23,812 nt of DNA from CAYYRI01 sp964474185 (GTDB lineage Bacteria > Patescibacteriota > Minisyncoccia > Minisyncoccales > RBG-13-42-11): the NCBI GenBank assembly GCA_964474185.1, contig CAYYRI010000004.1, forward strand, positions 1 through 23,812. Reading direction: 5' to 3'. Position numbers and translations under genes: made by a program. The notes under the pieces were generated by a model. The model did not search any database, was not told the origin of the DNA, and worked only from the letters and a program-made list of their open reading frames with translations. Below are positions 6,763-13,714 of this stretch, one piece after another (position 1 is the first letter of the stretch; the number at the start of each line of letters is the position of its first letter).

Positions 6763-7917
6763 ATGAAAACAATAATTCTAAAAGAAAAACTAAAAGAAGG
6801 GATTAATGTTGTAGAAAGAGTTTCTGCAAAGTCCTTAAATCTCCCAATTTTAAACAATGTTTTGATTACAGCGGAAAAAAACTTTTTTAAATTAACAGCA
6901 ACCGATCTGGAAATCGGAATAAATTGGTGGACGTTGGTAAAAACGGAAAGAGAAGGGGAAATTGCCATCCCTTCTAGAATTTTATCTGGCTTCGTCAATT
7001 TTTTACCGAATAAACCGGTAAATTTAGAGGTGAAAGACTTAAGCCTGAAAGTGGAGTGCGAAAATTATCAGACGTCAATAAAGGGCTCCAACCCGGAAGA
7101 TTTTCCGATTATCCCCAAAATCACGACCGAGGAAGGCATTTCATTAAAGAGTAAGATTTTCTGCCAAAATTTAAAACAGGTGGTTGATATCGCCAGTTAT
7201 TCCTCGGCTAAACCTGAAATTTCCGGTGTTTATTTTTTATTCCAAAAGAATTTGATAACCATGACCGCAACGGACAGTTTCAGATTGGGAGAAAAGAAGC
7301 TTTATTTGGAATCGCGATCGCAATCAACGAATATTTCCAAAGATTACTCGTTAATCCTGCCCCAAAGGGCGGCCAGAGAAATAATAAATATTTTTGCGGA
7401 GAAAGAGGGGGATTTAAAAATATATTTTTCGCCGAACCAGATTTTGTTTGAAACCTATCTTCCGGAAACGCCCCATCCTCAAATTCAGCTCATCTCCCGT
7501 TTAATCGAAGGAGAATACCCGAATTATCAGGAGATCATTCCTAAAAAATTCGAGACGAGAATCACAATTCAAAATAATGAATTTATCAACCAAATCAAAT
7601 TAGCTTCCCTTTTCAGCGGGAAGATAAACGAAATCAAATTGAAAATCGACCCTAAAAAAAACCAAATAGACATTTTCAGCCAGAGTCCGGATATAGGAGA
7701 ACACCACAGTTATTTGTCGGGTGAGGTTCAGGGCAAGCCTTGTGAAATTTCTTTCAATCACCGGTTTTTGCTTGACGGCCTTTTGAATATAAGCGCCAAT
7801 CAAGAAAAAAATCAAAAAATAGTTTTAGAACTGATAAATTCAGAAAAACCCGGCATCATAAAACCGAAAGATGACGACACTTATCTTTATTTGGTGATGC
7901 CGATAAAAACTAATTAG
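6763..7917 (+). CDS. dnaN: DNA polymerase III beta sliding clamp
   Basis: The 384-residue protein is the ring-shaped processivity clamp that tethers the replicase to DNA. Three repeated clamp folds are visible: domain 1 (about 1-120, starting MKTIILKEKLKEGINVVERV, with LPILNNVLI), domain 2 (about 125-255, including FLFQKNLITMTATDSFRLG) and domain 3 (about 256-384). The C-terminus DDTYLYLVMPIKTN matches the conserved MPM-type end that lines the protein-binding pocket. Length is close to the family norm (about 366-380). It follows dnaA after the origin spacer; the start region is AT-rich without a Shine-Dalgarno sequence. Confidence 0.95.
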   Translation: MKTIILKEKLKEGINVVERVSAKSLNLPILNNVLITAEKNFFKLTATDLEIGINWWTLVKTEREGEIAIPSRILSGFVNFLPNKPVNLEVKDLSLKVECENYQTSIKGSNPEDFPIIPKITTEEGISLKSKIFCQNLKQVVDIASYSSAKPEISGVYFLFQKNLITMTATDSFRLGEKKLYLESRSQSTNISKDYSLILPQRAAREIINIFAEKEGDLKIYFSPNQILFETYLPETPHPQIQLISRLIEGEYPNYQEIIPKKFETRITIQNNEFINQIKLASLFSGKINEIKLKIDPKKNQIDIFSQSPDIGEHHSYLSGEVQGKPCEISFNHRFLLDGLLNISANQEKNQKIVLELINSEKPGIIKPKDDDTYLYLVMPIKTN

Positions 7918-7921
7918 GCAG

Positions 7922-8033
7922 GCCCCGTTAAAAATTTAACATTAAACTCTGTGATAGAAAGCACTAAGCCGTTAGACGGCTTCGCCTTAGGATTCTTCAA
8001 TAAAAAATAGGCCCCCCGAATTTCTAACGGGGC
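7922..8033. terminator. Convergent-end hairpins between dnaN and the PBP gene
   Basis: A 9-bp inverted repeat GCCCCGTTA (7922-7930)/TAACGGGGC (8025-8033) encloses the gap between the convergent genes. Inside is a 7-bp hairpin AAGCCGT-TAG-ACGGCTT (7966-7982). For the minus strand, CCCCG/CGGGG (8014-8018 with 8028-8032) followed by TATTTTTTA forms a weak intrinsic terminator that overlaps the last codons of the PBP gene. Confidence 0.5.
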
Positions 8034-10030
8034 AGGTTGGGCAGAACTTTTTCTAAAAAACTATGGAAAATCGGACCGGCCACAGTTGCAGCCGGTTGTT
8101 TTCTTATCATGGGTTCGTTGTTGCTGTTGCCGATCCAGACACCGACTGTGATAGAGGGGGTGTATCCGACGGCCCAGCAGTCGCGGAAATCATCTGTCGT
8201 TCCTGTTTTTGCCGCCACCTTGTAATTTTCAAAATACAAATGGGACCTTGGCCCGAACATGGGAGTCCTGGCCTCATTGTCTGAAAGGATATCATTTATC
8301 ATCCTGGCCGTTTCGCTTGATAAAACCCTTTGCTGGGTTTTTTTATTTTCTTCAATAATATTTCCCTGGTAATCTTCAATTTTTAAAATAGAAACAGGCG
8401 GCACCTTTAATCCTTCAGCGGCAAAAACCCCGTAAGCCGAAGTTATGTCTAACAACTTTACTTCTCCTCCGCCCAGAACAATTGCAGGACCATAAGATGA
8501 GAGGGGTTTGTCTAAAGTAGTGATGCCCATTTCTCTTGCGATCCCAATGCTGTTTTTTAAACCCTCAACAAAAACTTTTTCCTGTCCGATAAAATTGTTG
8601 GTTGTTAAAGGAGTTTCAATTATGTTTTCGGTTCCGGCCAAAAAAAGAACCTTTATCGAAGGGATATTTAAAGACTGAGCTAGCCCCTGTTTCAAGGTAA
8701 CCTGACCGCGGAATTTTCCATCGTAATTTTGGGGCGTATATTCTTTATCCCCCCAAATTCCAAAATTGGTTTCGGCGTCAAGCACGGTAGTTGAGGCATT
8801 ATACCCCTTGTTGAAAGCGGCGGCATAAATAAAGGGCTTAAAGGCGGATCCTGGTTGTCTGCCGGGGTTTTCTTTCGTGCCGATTGTCACATTGAATTTT
8901 GGGTCAAACAGGCAATCCACTCCGGCCGTACAATTTTCAGGGTAAGAAGGGGCATAGTAATCTCCCGTTCCGACGGTCATAGCCAGAATTTCTCCATTTT
9001 TCGGATTGATCGCCACCAGCCCTCCGTTATAAGCATTATAATTTTTATTTCTTTCTATTCCTTCTCTCAGCGCTTCTTCCGCCGTTTTTTGGATTTCCCA
9101 GTCTAAAGAAGTGTATATTTTAAGGCCGTTTTTTCTTAAAAAATCTTCGCCATATTTTTCTTCAATTTGTTGCTTAACCCATAAAGTGAAATAAGGAGCT
9201 TTTATTTCGGTCGGTTCTTCGGTAAATTTTAATTCCTCTTTTTCGGCATTTTCTGACTGTTCTTCGGTCAAAAATCCTTCGGAAGCCATCCTTTCTAAAA
9301 CGTAATTTTTTCTTGTCAGCAATTCATTTTTATGTTCGCCATAAGGGGAAAGGCGGCTGGGAGCTTGTATTAAAGCTGATAGGGTGGCGGCTTCCGGGAG
9401 AGAAAGATCCTGAACCGATTTTCCGAAATAAGTTTGGCTTGCCGCTTCCACTCCGTAGGAATTCTGGCCGAAAGGAATTTGGTTCAAGTACCATTCCAAA
9501 ATTTGTTCTTTTGAATAACGTCTGTCTAATTCCAGAGCCAAAACAATTTCCCTGATTTTTCTTTGCGCCGTTTTTTCGGTTGAAAAAAAGGTTGATCTTA
9601 TTAATTGTTGGGGGATGGTAGAGCCGCCGTATATCGGCTCTTTCAATTTAAAGTTAATCAGAATTGACCGCATTATTCCCTTAAAATCAATTCCGAAGTG
9701 GCGGTAAAAGTTGGCGTCTTCGGTCGCGATCACCGCTTGTTTTAAATATTCCGGGACGACGCTCAGAGAAACCAGCGTTCTTTTTTCTTCTCCGTAAATT
9801 TCATACAATAAAACTTGGCCTTGGCGGTCATAAATTTTTGTGGACTGGACAAATTGCTTTTCGGTGAATTTTTCCGGCCTCGGCAGGTCTTTGGCGTAAA
9901 AAATGAACAAAAACAAAGCAGAAATAACAAATAATAAAAAACAATAAACAAAAAACTTGAAAAGAGAAAGCGTTTTTTTTATCTTCTTATTTTGCCGATA
10001 AACTTTTCGATAAAATTTTCTTTCCGGCAT
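8024..10030 (-). CDS. Class A penicillin-binding protein (PBP1A type)
   Basis: The 668-residue bifunctional enzyme polymerises and cross-links peptidoglycan. A basic cytoplasmic tail is followed by one membrane anchor (about 23-46). The glycosyltransferase domain (about 60-235) has the catalytic Glu in IATEDANFYRHFG (E104) and GGSTIPQQL (135-143). The transpeptidase domain has SAFK (S395, K398), SLN (453-455) and KTG (608-610). C367 and C373 form a possible disulphide. The frame stays open to an ATG at 10132, but that would overlap tyrS and give an extra 34 residues; a good promoter places the transcript start at about 10030, exactly this ATG. It is divergent from tyrS. Confidence 0.94.
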   Translation of the reverse strand: MPERKFYRKVYRQNKKIKKTLSLFKFFVYCFLLFVISALFLFIFYAKDLPRPEKFTEKQFVQSTKIYDRQGQVLLYEIYGEEKRTLVSLSVVPEYLKQAVIATEDANFYRHFGIDFKGIMRSILINFKLKEPIYGGSTIPQQLIRSTFFSTEKTAQRKIREIVLALELDRRYSKEQILEWYLNQIPFGQNSYGVEAASQTYFGKSVQDLSLPEAATLSALIQAPSRLSPYGEHKNELLTRKNYVLERMASEGFLTEEQSENAEKEELKFTEEPTEIKAPYFTLWVKQQIEEKYGEDFLRKNGLKIYTSLDWEIQKTAEEALREGIERNKNYNAYNGGLVAINPKNGEILAMTVGTGDYYAPSYPENCTAGVDCLFDPKFNVTIGTKENPGRQPGSAFKPFIYAAAFNKGYNASTTVLDAETNFGIWGDKEYTPQNYDGKFRGQVTLKQGLAQSLNIPSIKVLFLAGTENIIETPLTTNNFIGQEKVFVEGLKNSIGIAREMGITTLDKPLSSYGPAIVLGGGEVKLLDITSAYGVFAAEGLKVPPVSILKIEDYQGNIIEENKKTQQRVLSSETARMINDILSDNEARTPMFGPRSHLYFENYKVAAKTGTTDDFRDCWAVGYTPSITVGVWIGNSNNEPMIRKQPAATVAGPIFHSFLEKVLPNLPR

Positions 10031-10037
10031 GTTATTA

Positions 10038-10066
10038 ATTTTACTAAAAAAGAGCCCCCTTTTCAA
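10038..10066 (-). promoter_or_regulatory. Promoter of the PBP gene
   Basis: On the minus strand: -35 TTGAAA (10061-10066), 17-nt spacer, -10 TAAAAT (10038-10043), then 7 nt (TAATAAC) and the ATG at 10030. The predicted mRNA is leaderless, and this decides the start codon of the PBP gene. Confidence 0.72.
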
Positions 10067-10078
10067 TCTGATAAGAAG

Positions 10079-10107
10079 TGGTAATTTAAAAGTGATTTTG
10101 CTAAAAT
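10079..10107 (+). promoter_or_regulatory. Probable tyrS promoter
   Basis: An extended -10 TGCTAAAAT (TAAAAT at 10102-10107) has a poor -35 TGGTAA (10079-10084) at 17 nt. The tyrS ATG comes 8 nt after the -10 element, so at most one or two untranslated bases are expected. Confidence 0.55.
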
Positions 10108-10115
10108 AAAAACAT

Positions 10116-11309
10116 ATGAAGATAAATACCAATCCTAAAAAAATTGAAGAAATACTGGCCAGAGGGGTAGAGGAAGTAATTGAAAATGATCATCTCAAGA
10201 AAAAATTAAAAAGCGGAAAACAACTGCGTATCAAACTTGGTATAGATCCTACTAGCCCCAATATTCATATCGGTAGAGCTATCCCTCTGCTTAAATTAAG
10301 AGATTTCCAGGAGCTTGGCCATAAAATTGTCCTTATAATCGGGGACTTTACCGGTGTAATCGGCGATACTTCCGACAAAGACAGTGAGAGGCCGATGCTA
10401 ACCGAAAAGCAAATTAAACAAAATATGAAGGACTATGTTGGACAGGCAAAAAAGATAATCGACATTGAAAAGTGCGAAGTTCGTTATAATAGCGAGTGGC
10501 TCAATAAATTAGATTACCGTCAAATAGGCAGGCAGGCCGACGTTTTTTCTCTAAATGAATTTATTTCCAGAGAGAACATAAAAAAAAGGATAGATGCAGG
10601 GAAACGCGTCTCTCTTAGAGAATTATTATACCCTCTCATGCAGGGTTATGATTCAGTAGCGGTAAAAGCTGACGTAGAAATTGGCGGAACCGATCAAAGG
10701 TTTAATTTGTTAGCAGGCAGAAAACTCCAACGTTTTTATGGTCAAGAACCGCAAGATATTATGACTAATCCGTTAATCGAAGGATTAGATGGCAGAAAAA
10801 TGAGTTCAAGTTGGGGCAACACTATTAACTTGTTTGATCCAGTCAATGAAATGTACGGCAAGATAATGTCGCTCAAAGATAATTTAATTATCAAATATCT
10901 TATTTTGGCAACCAGATTAGATATAACTGAAATTGAAAAGTATATTAAAGAGATGGAGGCGGGTAATAACCCGAAGGATTACAAAATGAAATTAGCTTTT
11001 GAAATTGTTAGATTTTTTTATTCTTTCGCAGGAGCTAAAAAAGCGCAAGAAGAATTTAATAAAGTTTTTAAGCAGAAAGAACAGCCCTCAATTATTCCGG
11101 TAATAAGGTTGGAAGAGGGGAAAATTAATATTTTAGATTTTTTAGTAAGAACAAAATTGGTATCTTCCAAATCCGAAGCCAAAAGATTGATTTTACAGAA
11201 GGGAGTAAAAATTAATGGTAAAATTCAAGATAATTGGCGGGAGATTATCCAAACAAAAAAAGACATGGTTGTCCAGATAGGGAAAAGAAAATTTGTTAAA
11301 ATAATATAA
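10116..11309 (+). CDS. tyrS: Tyrosyl-tRNA synthetase
   Basis: The 397-residue class I enzyme charges tRNA-Tyr. The Rossmann core has the HIGH-type motif HIGR (51-54, after GIDPTSPNI) and KMSSS (228-232). The stretch GYDSVAVKADVEIGGTDQR is the tyrosine-binding signature of TyrRS and separates it from TrpRS. A C-terminal S4 RNA-binding domain is visible at about 335-395 (TKLVSSKSEAKRLILQKG). Length is near the TyrZ-type norm (about 400). It is divergent from the PBP gene, stands alone, and ends at a strong terminator. Confidence 0.96.
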   Translation: MKINTNPKKIEEILARGVEEVIENDHLKKKLKSGKQLRIKLGIDPTSPNIHIGRAIPLLKLRDFQELGHKIVLIIGDFTGVIGDTSDKDSERPMLTEKQIKQNMKDYVGQAKKIIDIEKCEVRYNSEWLNKLDYRQIGRQADVFSLNEFISRENIKKRIDAGKRVSLRELLYPLMQGYDSVAVKADVEIGGTDQRFNLLAGRKLQRFYGQEPQDIMTNPLIEGLDGRKMSSSWGNTINLFDPVNEMYGKIMSLKDNLIIKYLILATRLDITEIEKYIKEMEAGNNPKDYKMKLAFEIVRFFYSFAGAKKAQEEFNKVFKQKEQPSIIPVIRLEEGKINILDFLVRTKLVSSKSEAKRLILQKGVKINGKIQDNWREIIQTKKDMVVQIGKRKFVKII

Positions 11310-11314
11310 GCCAA

Positions 11315-11343
11315 AGCCCCCTTATCGGGGGCTGGATTTTTAT
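11315..11343 (+). terminator. Intrinsic terminator after tyrS
   Basis: AGCCCCC (11315-11321), loop TTATC, GGGGGCT (11327-11333), then GGATTTTTATT. The stem is symmetrical and may also serve the small minus-strand unit that ends here, because TTTGGC...TATTATTTT follows on that strand. Confidence 0.8.
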
Positions 11344-11447
11344 TCAACTGCTTTTGTTTCTTCCGTCTCTTCTGTTTCTTCTTCTTTAGTTTCTTCTCCT
11401 TCTTCCTGATTAGTAATCGGAGTTAATTCTTTTTCTTCGTAAATCAT
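11340..11447 (-). CDS. 35-residue acidic mini-protein
   Basis: The frame runs ATG (11445-11447) to TAA (11340-11342) and gives a 35-residue, glutamate- and threonine-rich peptide: start MIYEEKELTP, then repeated EE/ET steps (KEEETEETEE), end TKAVE. It has no hydrophobic segment and no Cys. A near-consensus promoter lies about 90 bp upstream on the same strand, and the tyrS terminator closes the unit, which makes a real transcript likely. Function is unknown; a disordered acidic protein or a nonfunctional reading frame in a small RNA are both possible. Low-complexity coding is a reason for caution. Confidence 0.5.
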   Translation of the reverse strand: MIYEEKELTPITNQEEGEETKEEETEETEETKAVE

Positions 11448-11492
11448 TTTTTTGTTTTTATATATTAATTATTTTCCCTTTACGACCTTTTT

Positions 11493-11516
11493 CCCGCCGA
11501 AACAGATTTTGGCGGG
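11493..11516 (-). other. Hairpin in the leader of the mini-gene
   Basis: CCCGCC/GGCGGG (11493-11498 and 11511-11516) form a 6-bp GC-only stem with a 12-base loop, about 45 nt upstream of the 35-codon ORF. On the minus strand it is followed by AAAAAGG, so it is not a minus-strand terminator. Confidence 0.5.
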
Positions 11517-11537
11517 ATCGGGTTTCACATATCCAGT

Positions 11538-11565
11538 ATTATATTAATTTTAAAGAGCCCGTCAA
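11538..11565 (-). promoter_or_regulatory. Near-consensus promoter for the acidic mini-gene
   Basis: On the minus strand: -35 TTGACG (11560-11565), 16-nt spacer, -10 TATAAT (11538-11543). This is one of the two best promoter matches in the window. It reads away from the nuclease-like gene toward the 35-codon ORF, leaving a leader of about 85 nt. Confidence 0.75.
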
Positions 11566-11576
11566 GGGCCCATTCC

Positions 11577-11894
11577 TTATATTAGCTCTCTTTCAAATGT
11601 TATACTGCGTTCGTTCCACGCCCAAATTTCAACCTCCGTATTATATGCGATTTTAGGATTTATTTTATTTTTCTTAAAAAAATATTGTATTTTTTTCCTC
11701 CGGGTTGACAAATTGGATACGGTAGTCAGCTGAATAAATTTAAGGTTCCCCGTTATTTTTCTCCAGCAAATTATATCAAAAATCCCAAAAATATCGCTTT
11801 GTTTGAATTTTATTTTAGACGGCCACCAGACAACCCATTTTTCTCTTTCTAATATTTGAATTGCTCTTTTTCTGATTTCAGATTCTTTTGGCAT
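11577..11894 (-). CDS. Small PD-(D/E)xK-like nuclease, putative
   Basis: The 105-residue protein is not assigned with certainty. It has an N-terminal basic helix (ESEIRKRAIQILERE), then SDIFGIFDIICW (D34, D40) and LKFIQLTT (Q55), a spacing that resembles the D...(E/Q)xK core of Holliday-junction-resolvase-like and VRR-NUC-type nucleases. A basic stretch (TRRKKIQYFFKKNK) could contact DNA. The lysine of the core is replaced by Thr57, so activity is uncertain. A 10-bp palindromic hairpin ends 3 nt before its ATG. It lies between the mini-gene and yebC on the same strand, separated from yebC by 165 bp of hairpins. Confidence 0.5.
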   Translation of the reverse strand: MPKESEIRKRAIQILEREKWVVWWPSKIKFKQSDIFGIFDIICWRKITGNLKFIQLTTVSNLSTRRKKIQYFFKKNKINPKIAYNTEVEIWAWNERSITFERELI

Positions 11895-11897
11895 GGA

Positions 11898-12056
11898 GAT
11901 AAATATTTAATATTTATCGAAGATCGAAATGAAGCCTTAACTTCATTGAGTATCGAATTTTATTTATTAAAGACGAAGAGGATAAATCCTCTTCTTGACC
12001 TTCGCCTGCTTCGCAGGCTCGGTAAATGAAGATAGAAAAGAGCGCGAAGCGCTCTT
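11898..12056. repeat. Chain of five hairpins between yebC and the nuclease-like gene
   Basis: From left to right: GATAAATATT/AATATTTATC (11898-11918), AATGAAG/CTTCATT (11928-11947), GAAGAGGAT/ATCCTCTTC (11975-11994), GCCTGC-TTC-GCAGGC (12004-12018) flanked by CCTTC and TCGG, and AAGAGCGC-GAA-GCGCTCTT (12038-12056). The last one follows the yebC stop and, with TTTTC after it on the minus strand, is a plausible terminator. The third and fourth together resemble the dnaA leader composite. Confidence 0.65.
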
Positions 12057-12060
12057 TGAA

Positions 12061-12795
12061 TTATAATTTCAAATTACTATATACTTCCTGGACCGAATCG
12101 TTTTCGTCCAAAGAGTCAAAAAGTTTCTGGCAGGCGTCTTTATCTTCTTGATTCAGTTCGATTTCTTCTTTTGCCACCCAATCCAAAGAAGCAGAATCAA
12201 TTTTAATTCCTTTTTCTTCCAAAATTTTCTTCACTTTTTCCAATTCGTCCGGCTTTGTGTAAACATCCAAGACTTCGTCATGTCGATAAATATCGTCCGC
12301 CCCCGCTTCGATCGCAATTAATTCTATTTTTTCTTTGTTTTGCAAATCTGCATTTTGCATTTTCCAATCAACCATTATCGTTCCTTTCCTCTCAAAAAGC
12401 CATTTTACCGAGCCTTCTCCCGCCAATTTTCCTCCATTTTGATTTAAAATCTGTTTGATTTCCCCGAGGGTCCTGTTTCTGTTATCGGTAATCCCTTCGA
12501 CCAAAACGGCGACTCCGCCGGGGCCAAAAGTTTCAAAAAGGACCTCTTCCAATTGTTCTTCTCCCCCCTCTCCAGCCGCTCTTTTAATGGCTCTTTCGAC
12601 ATTTTCCTTCGGCATATTAAAATATTTGGCCTGCTCAATCGCCATTCTTAATTTAGAATTGGTTTCGGTATTGCTCCCGCCGGCTTTAACCGCAACCGAA
12701 ATTAATCTCGTAACTTTCGAGAACATTTGGCTTCTTTTCTTGTCGGTTTGCTCTTTCAGGTGTTTTATAGTTTTAGCGTGGCTGTGTCCGCTCAT
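12061..12795 (-). CDS. yebC: YebC/PmpR-family protein
   Basis: The 244-residue protein matches the YebC family from end to end: N-terminal SGHSHAKTIKHLKEQTDKKR, then LRMAIEQAKYFNMPKENVERAIKRA and the FETFGPGGVAVLVEGITDNRNRT block. Members were described as DNA-binding regulators, and more recently as ribosome-associated factors acting at polyproline stalls; which applies here cannot be told. The start ATG shares ATGA with the stop of the upstream endonuclease gene, so translation is probably coupled. A 4-way separation from the recombination genes ruvABC, its usual neighbours, is seen here: none are in the window. Confidence 0.94.
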   Translation of the reverse strand: MSGHSHAKTIKHLKEQTDKKRSQMFSKVTRLISVAVKAGGSNTETNSKLRMAIEQAKYFNMPKENVERAIKRAAGEGGEEQLEEVLFETFGPGGVAVLVEGITDNRNRTLGEIKQILNQNGGKLAGEGSVKWLFERKGTIMVDWKMQNADLQNKEKIELIAIEAGADDIYRHDEVLDVYTKPDELEKVKKILEEKGIKIDSASLDWVAKEEIELNQEDKDACQKLFDSLDENDSVQEVYSNLKL

Positions 12796-13676
12796 ACTTT
12801 TATTCCTTCTTCTAAATATAATTTATAATATCTTCTATCTTGTTGATTATTATATTGTTTGTTTCGCCAAAGAATATTATTTTTTACAATTTCCATATTT
12901 TTTCTTTTCTTAGCATGTTTTAAATATGGAATAATTAAATCAATTAATTTAAGGATAGAATCTTTACGGTGTATAAAAATTCCCCAAATATCTCCATTAC
13001 TTATTATTCCCCTTTTATCTTTTGTTCCTTTTTTACGAACTATTTGAGAAGGTCGTAGAAGAATTCCTAATTCAATTAATTTTATACGAATTTGATGAAG
13101 AATATTTTTATCTTGAGACCTGACACTGAAAACAGCATCGTTCTTACACAAACAAAAAGTTCCTTCAGCATCGATATACCCCGCCAAAAAGGCTGCAAAA
13201 ATTTTTCTATTTTCCAAAATCCACGGTTCAATTAAATCTTTTTTGTCGATTATAAATTTAAAGGTATTATCAAGATAACAACACATTGTGAGTTCCCACG
13301 TTTCATCCGGCGCCTTTGTCTTGCCGCTCCATATATGACCATATTTAGAAAACAAATTTTTAAAAAGTTTAAGTTGGCTATCTTTACTAGAACTCATAAA
13401 AACTAGAATAGTTCTTGATCTAGCTTGATGAGCATGTAAATCTCCTCGCCGGAAACCTATTAAATATGCTTTTTCTTTTAAATCTCCATTAAAATTATAT
13501 CGTGGATACTTCGGAGTATTAGATAAAAGAAGAGCTTCTTTAAGGGATCGGATGGGAATACCATATTCTCTTAATTTATTTCTGACAAAGGTTGGGCTAC
13601 AATTCAATCTTTCAGCAATTTTAGGGGAGGATAATTTCTTTTTAAGATATAATTCTTTCAATTCCTTTATTTCCAT
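12792..13676 (-). CDS. LAGLIDADG-family endonuclease with N-terminal HTH
   Basis: The 294-residue protein has an N-terminal helix-turn-helix-like region (about 1-45: LSSPKIAERLNCSPTFVRNKL) and two LAGLIDADG-type helices, AYLIGFRRGDL (70-80, acidic D79) and AFLAGYIDAEG (162-172, acidic E171 after D169). Both ends of the helices keep the Gly packing residues and an acidic residue, so nuclease activity is plausible. No intron or intein is evident around it; it is a free-standing gene. The coding sequence is visibly richer in A/T than yebC, suggesting transfer. It overlaps the yebC start by 4 bp and has its own promoter inside the end of the lamin-tail gene. A WhiA-like or transcription-factor role derived from this fold is the alternative. 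Confidence 0.8.
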   Translation of the reverse strand: MEIKELKELYLKKKLSSPKIAERLNCSPTFVRNKLREYGIPIRSLKEALLLSNTPKYPRYNFNGDLKEKAYLIGFRRGDLHAHQARSRTILVFMSSSKDSQLKLFKNLFSKYGHIWSGKTKAPDETWELTMCCYLDNTFKFIIDKKDLIEPWILENRKIFAAFLAGYIDAEGTFCLCKNDAVFSVRSQDKNILHQIRIKLIELGILLRPSQIVRKKGTKDKRGIISNGDIWGIFIHRKDSILKLIDLIIPYLKHAKKRKNMEIVKNNILWRNKQYNNQQDRRYYKLYLEEGIKV

Positions 13677-13685
13677 ATCATATTG

Positions 13686-13714
13686 ATTTTAATCTAATTC
13701 TTTGAAGAAATCAA
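13686..13714 (-). promoter_or_regulatory. Promoter of the endonuclease-yebC pair
   Basis: On the minus strand: -35 TTGATT (13709-13714), 17-nt spacer, -10 TAAAAT (13686-13691), 9 nt to the ATG at 13676. The -35 lies within the last codons of the lamin-tail gene. Transcripts would have a leader of about 2-3 nt. Confidence 0.62.

Noticed and set aside
10031..10132. Upstream extension of the PBP gene to an ATG at 10132
   Set aside because: It would overlap tyrS and both promoters, adds 34 residues ahead of a typical short cytoplasmic tail, and the promoter places the mRNA start at 10030.
12455..12913. 152-codon plus-strand frame across yebC and the endonuclease end
   Set aside because: It is antisense to two confidently coded genes; the hydrophobic product reflects the reverse of Lys/Glu-rich codons.
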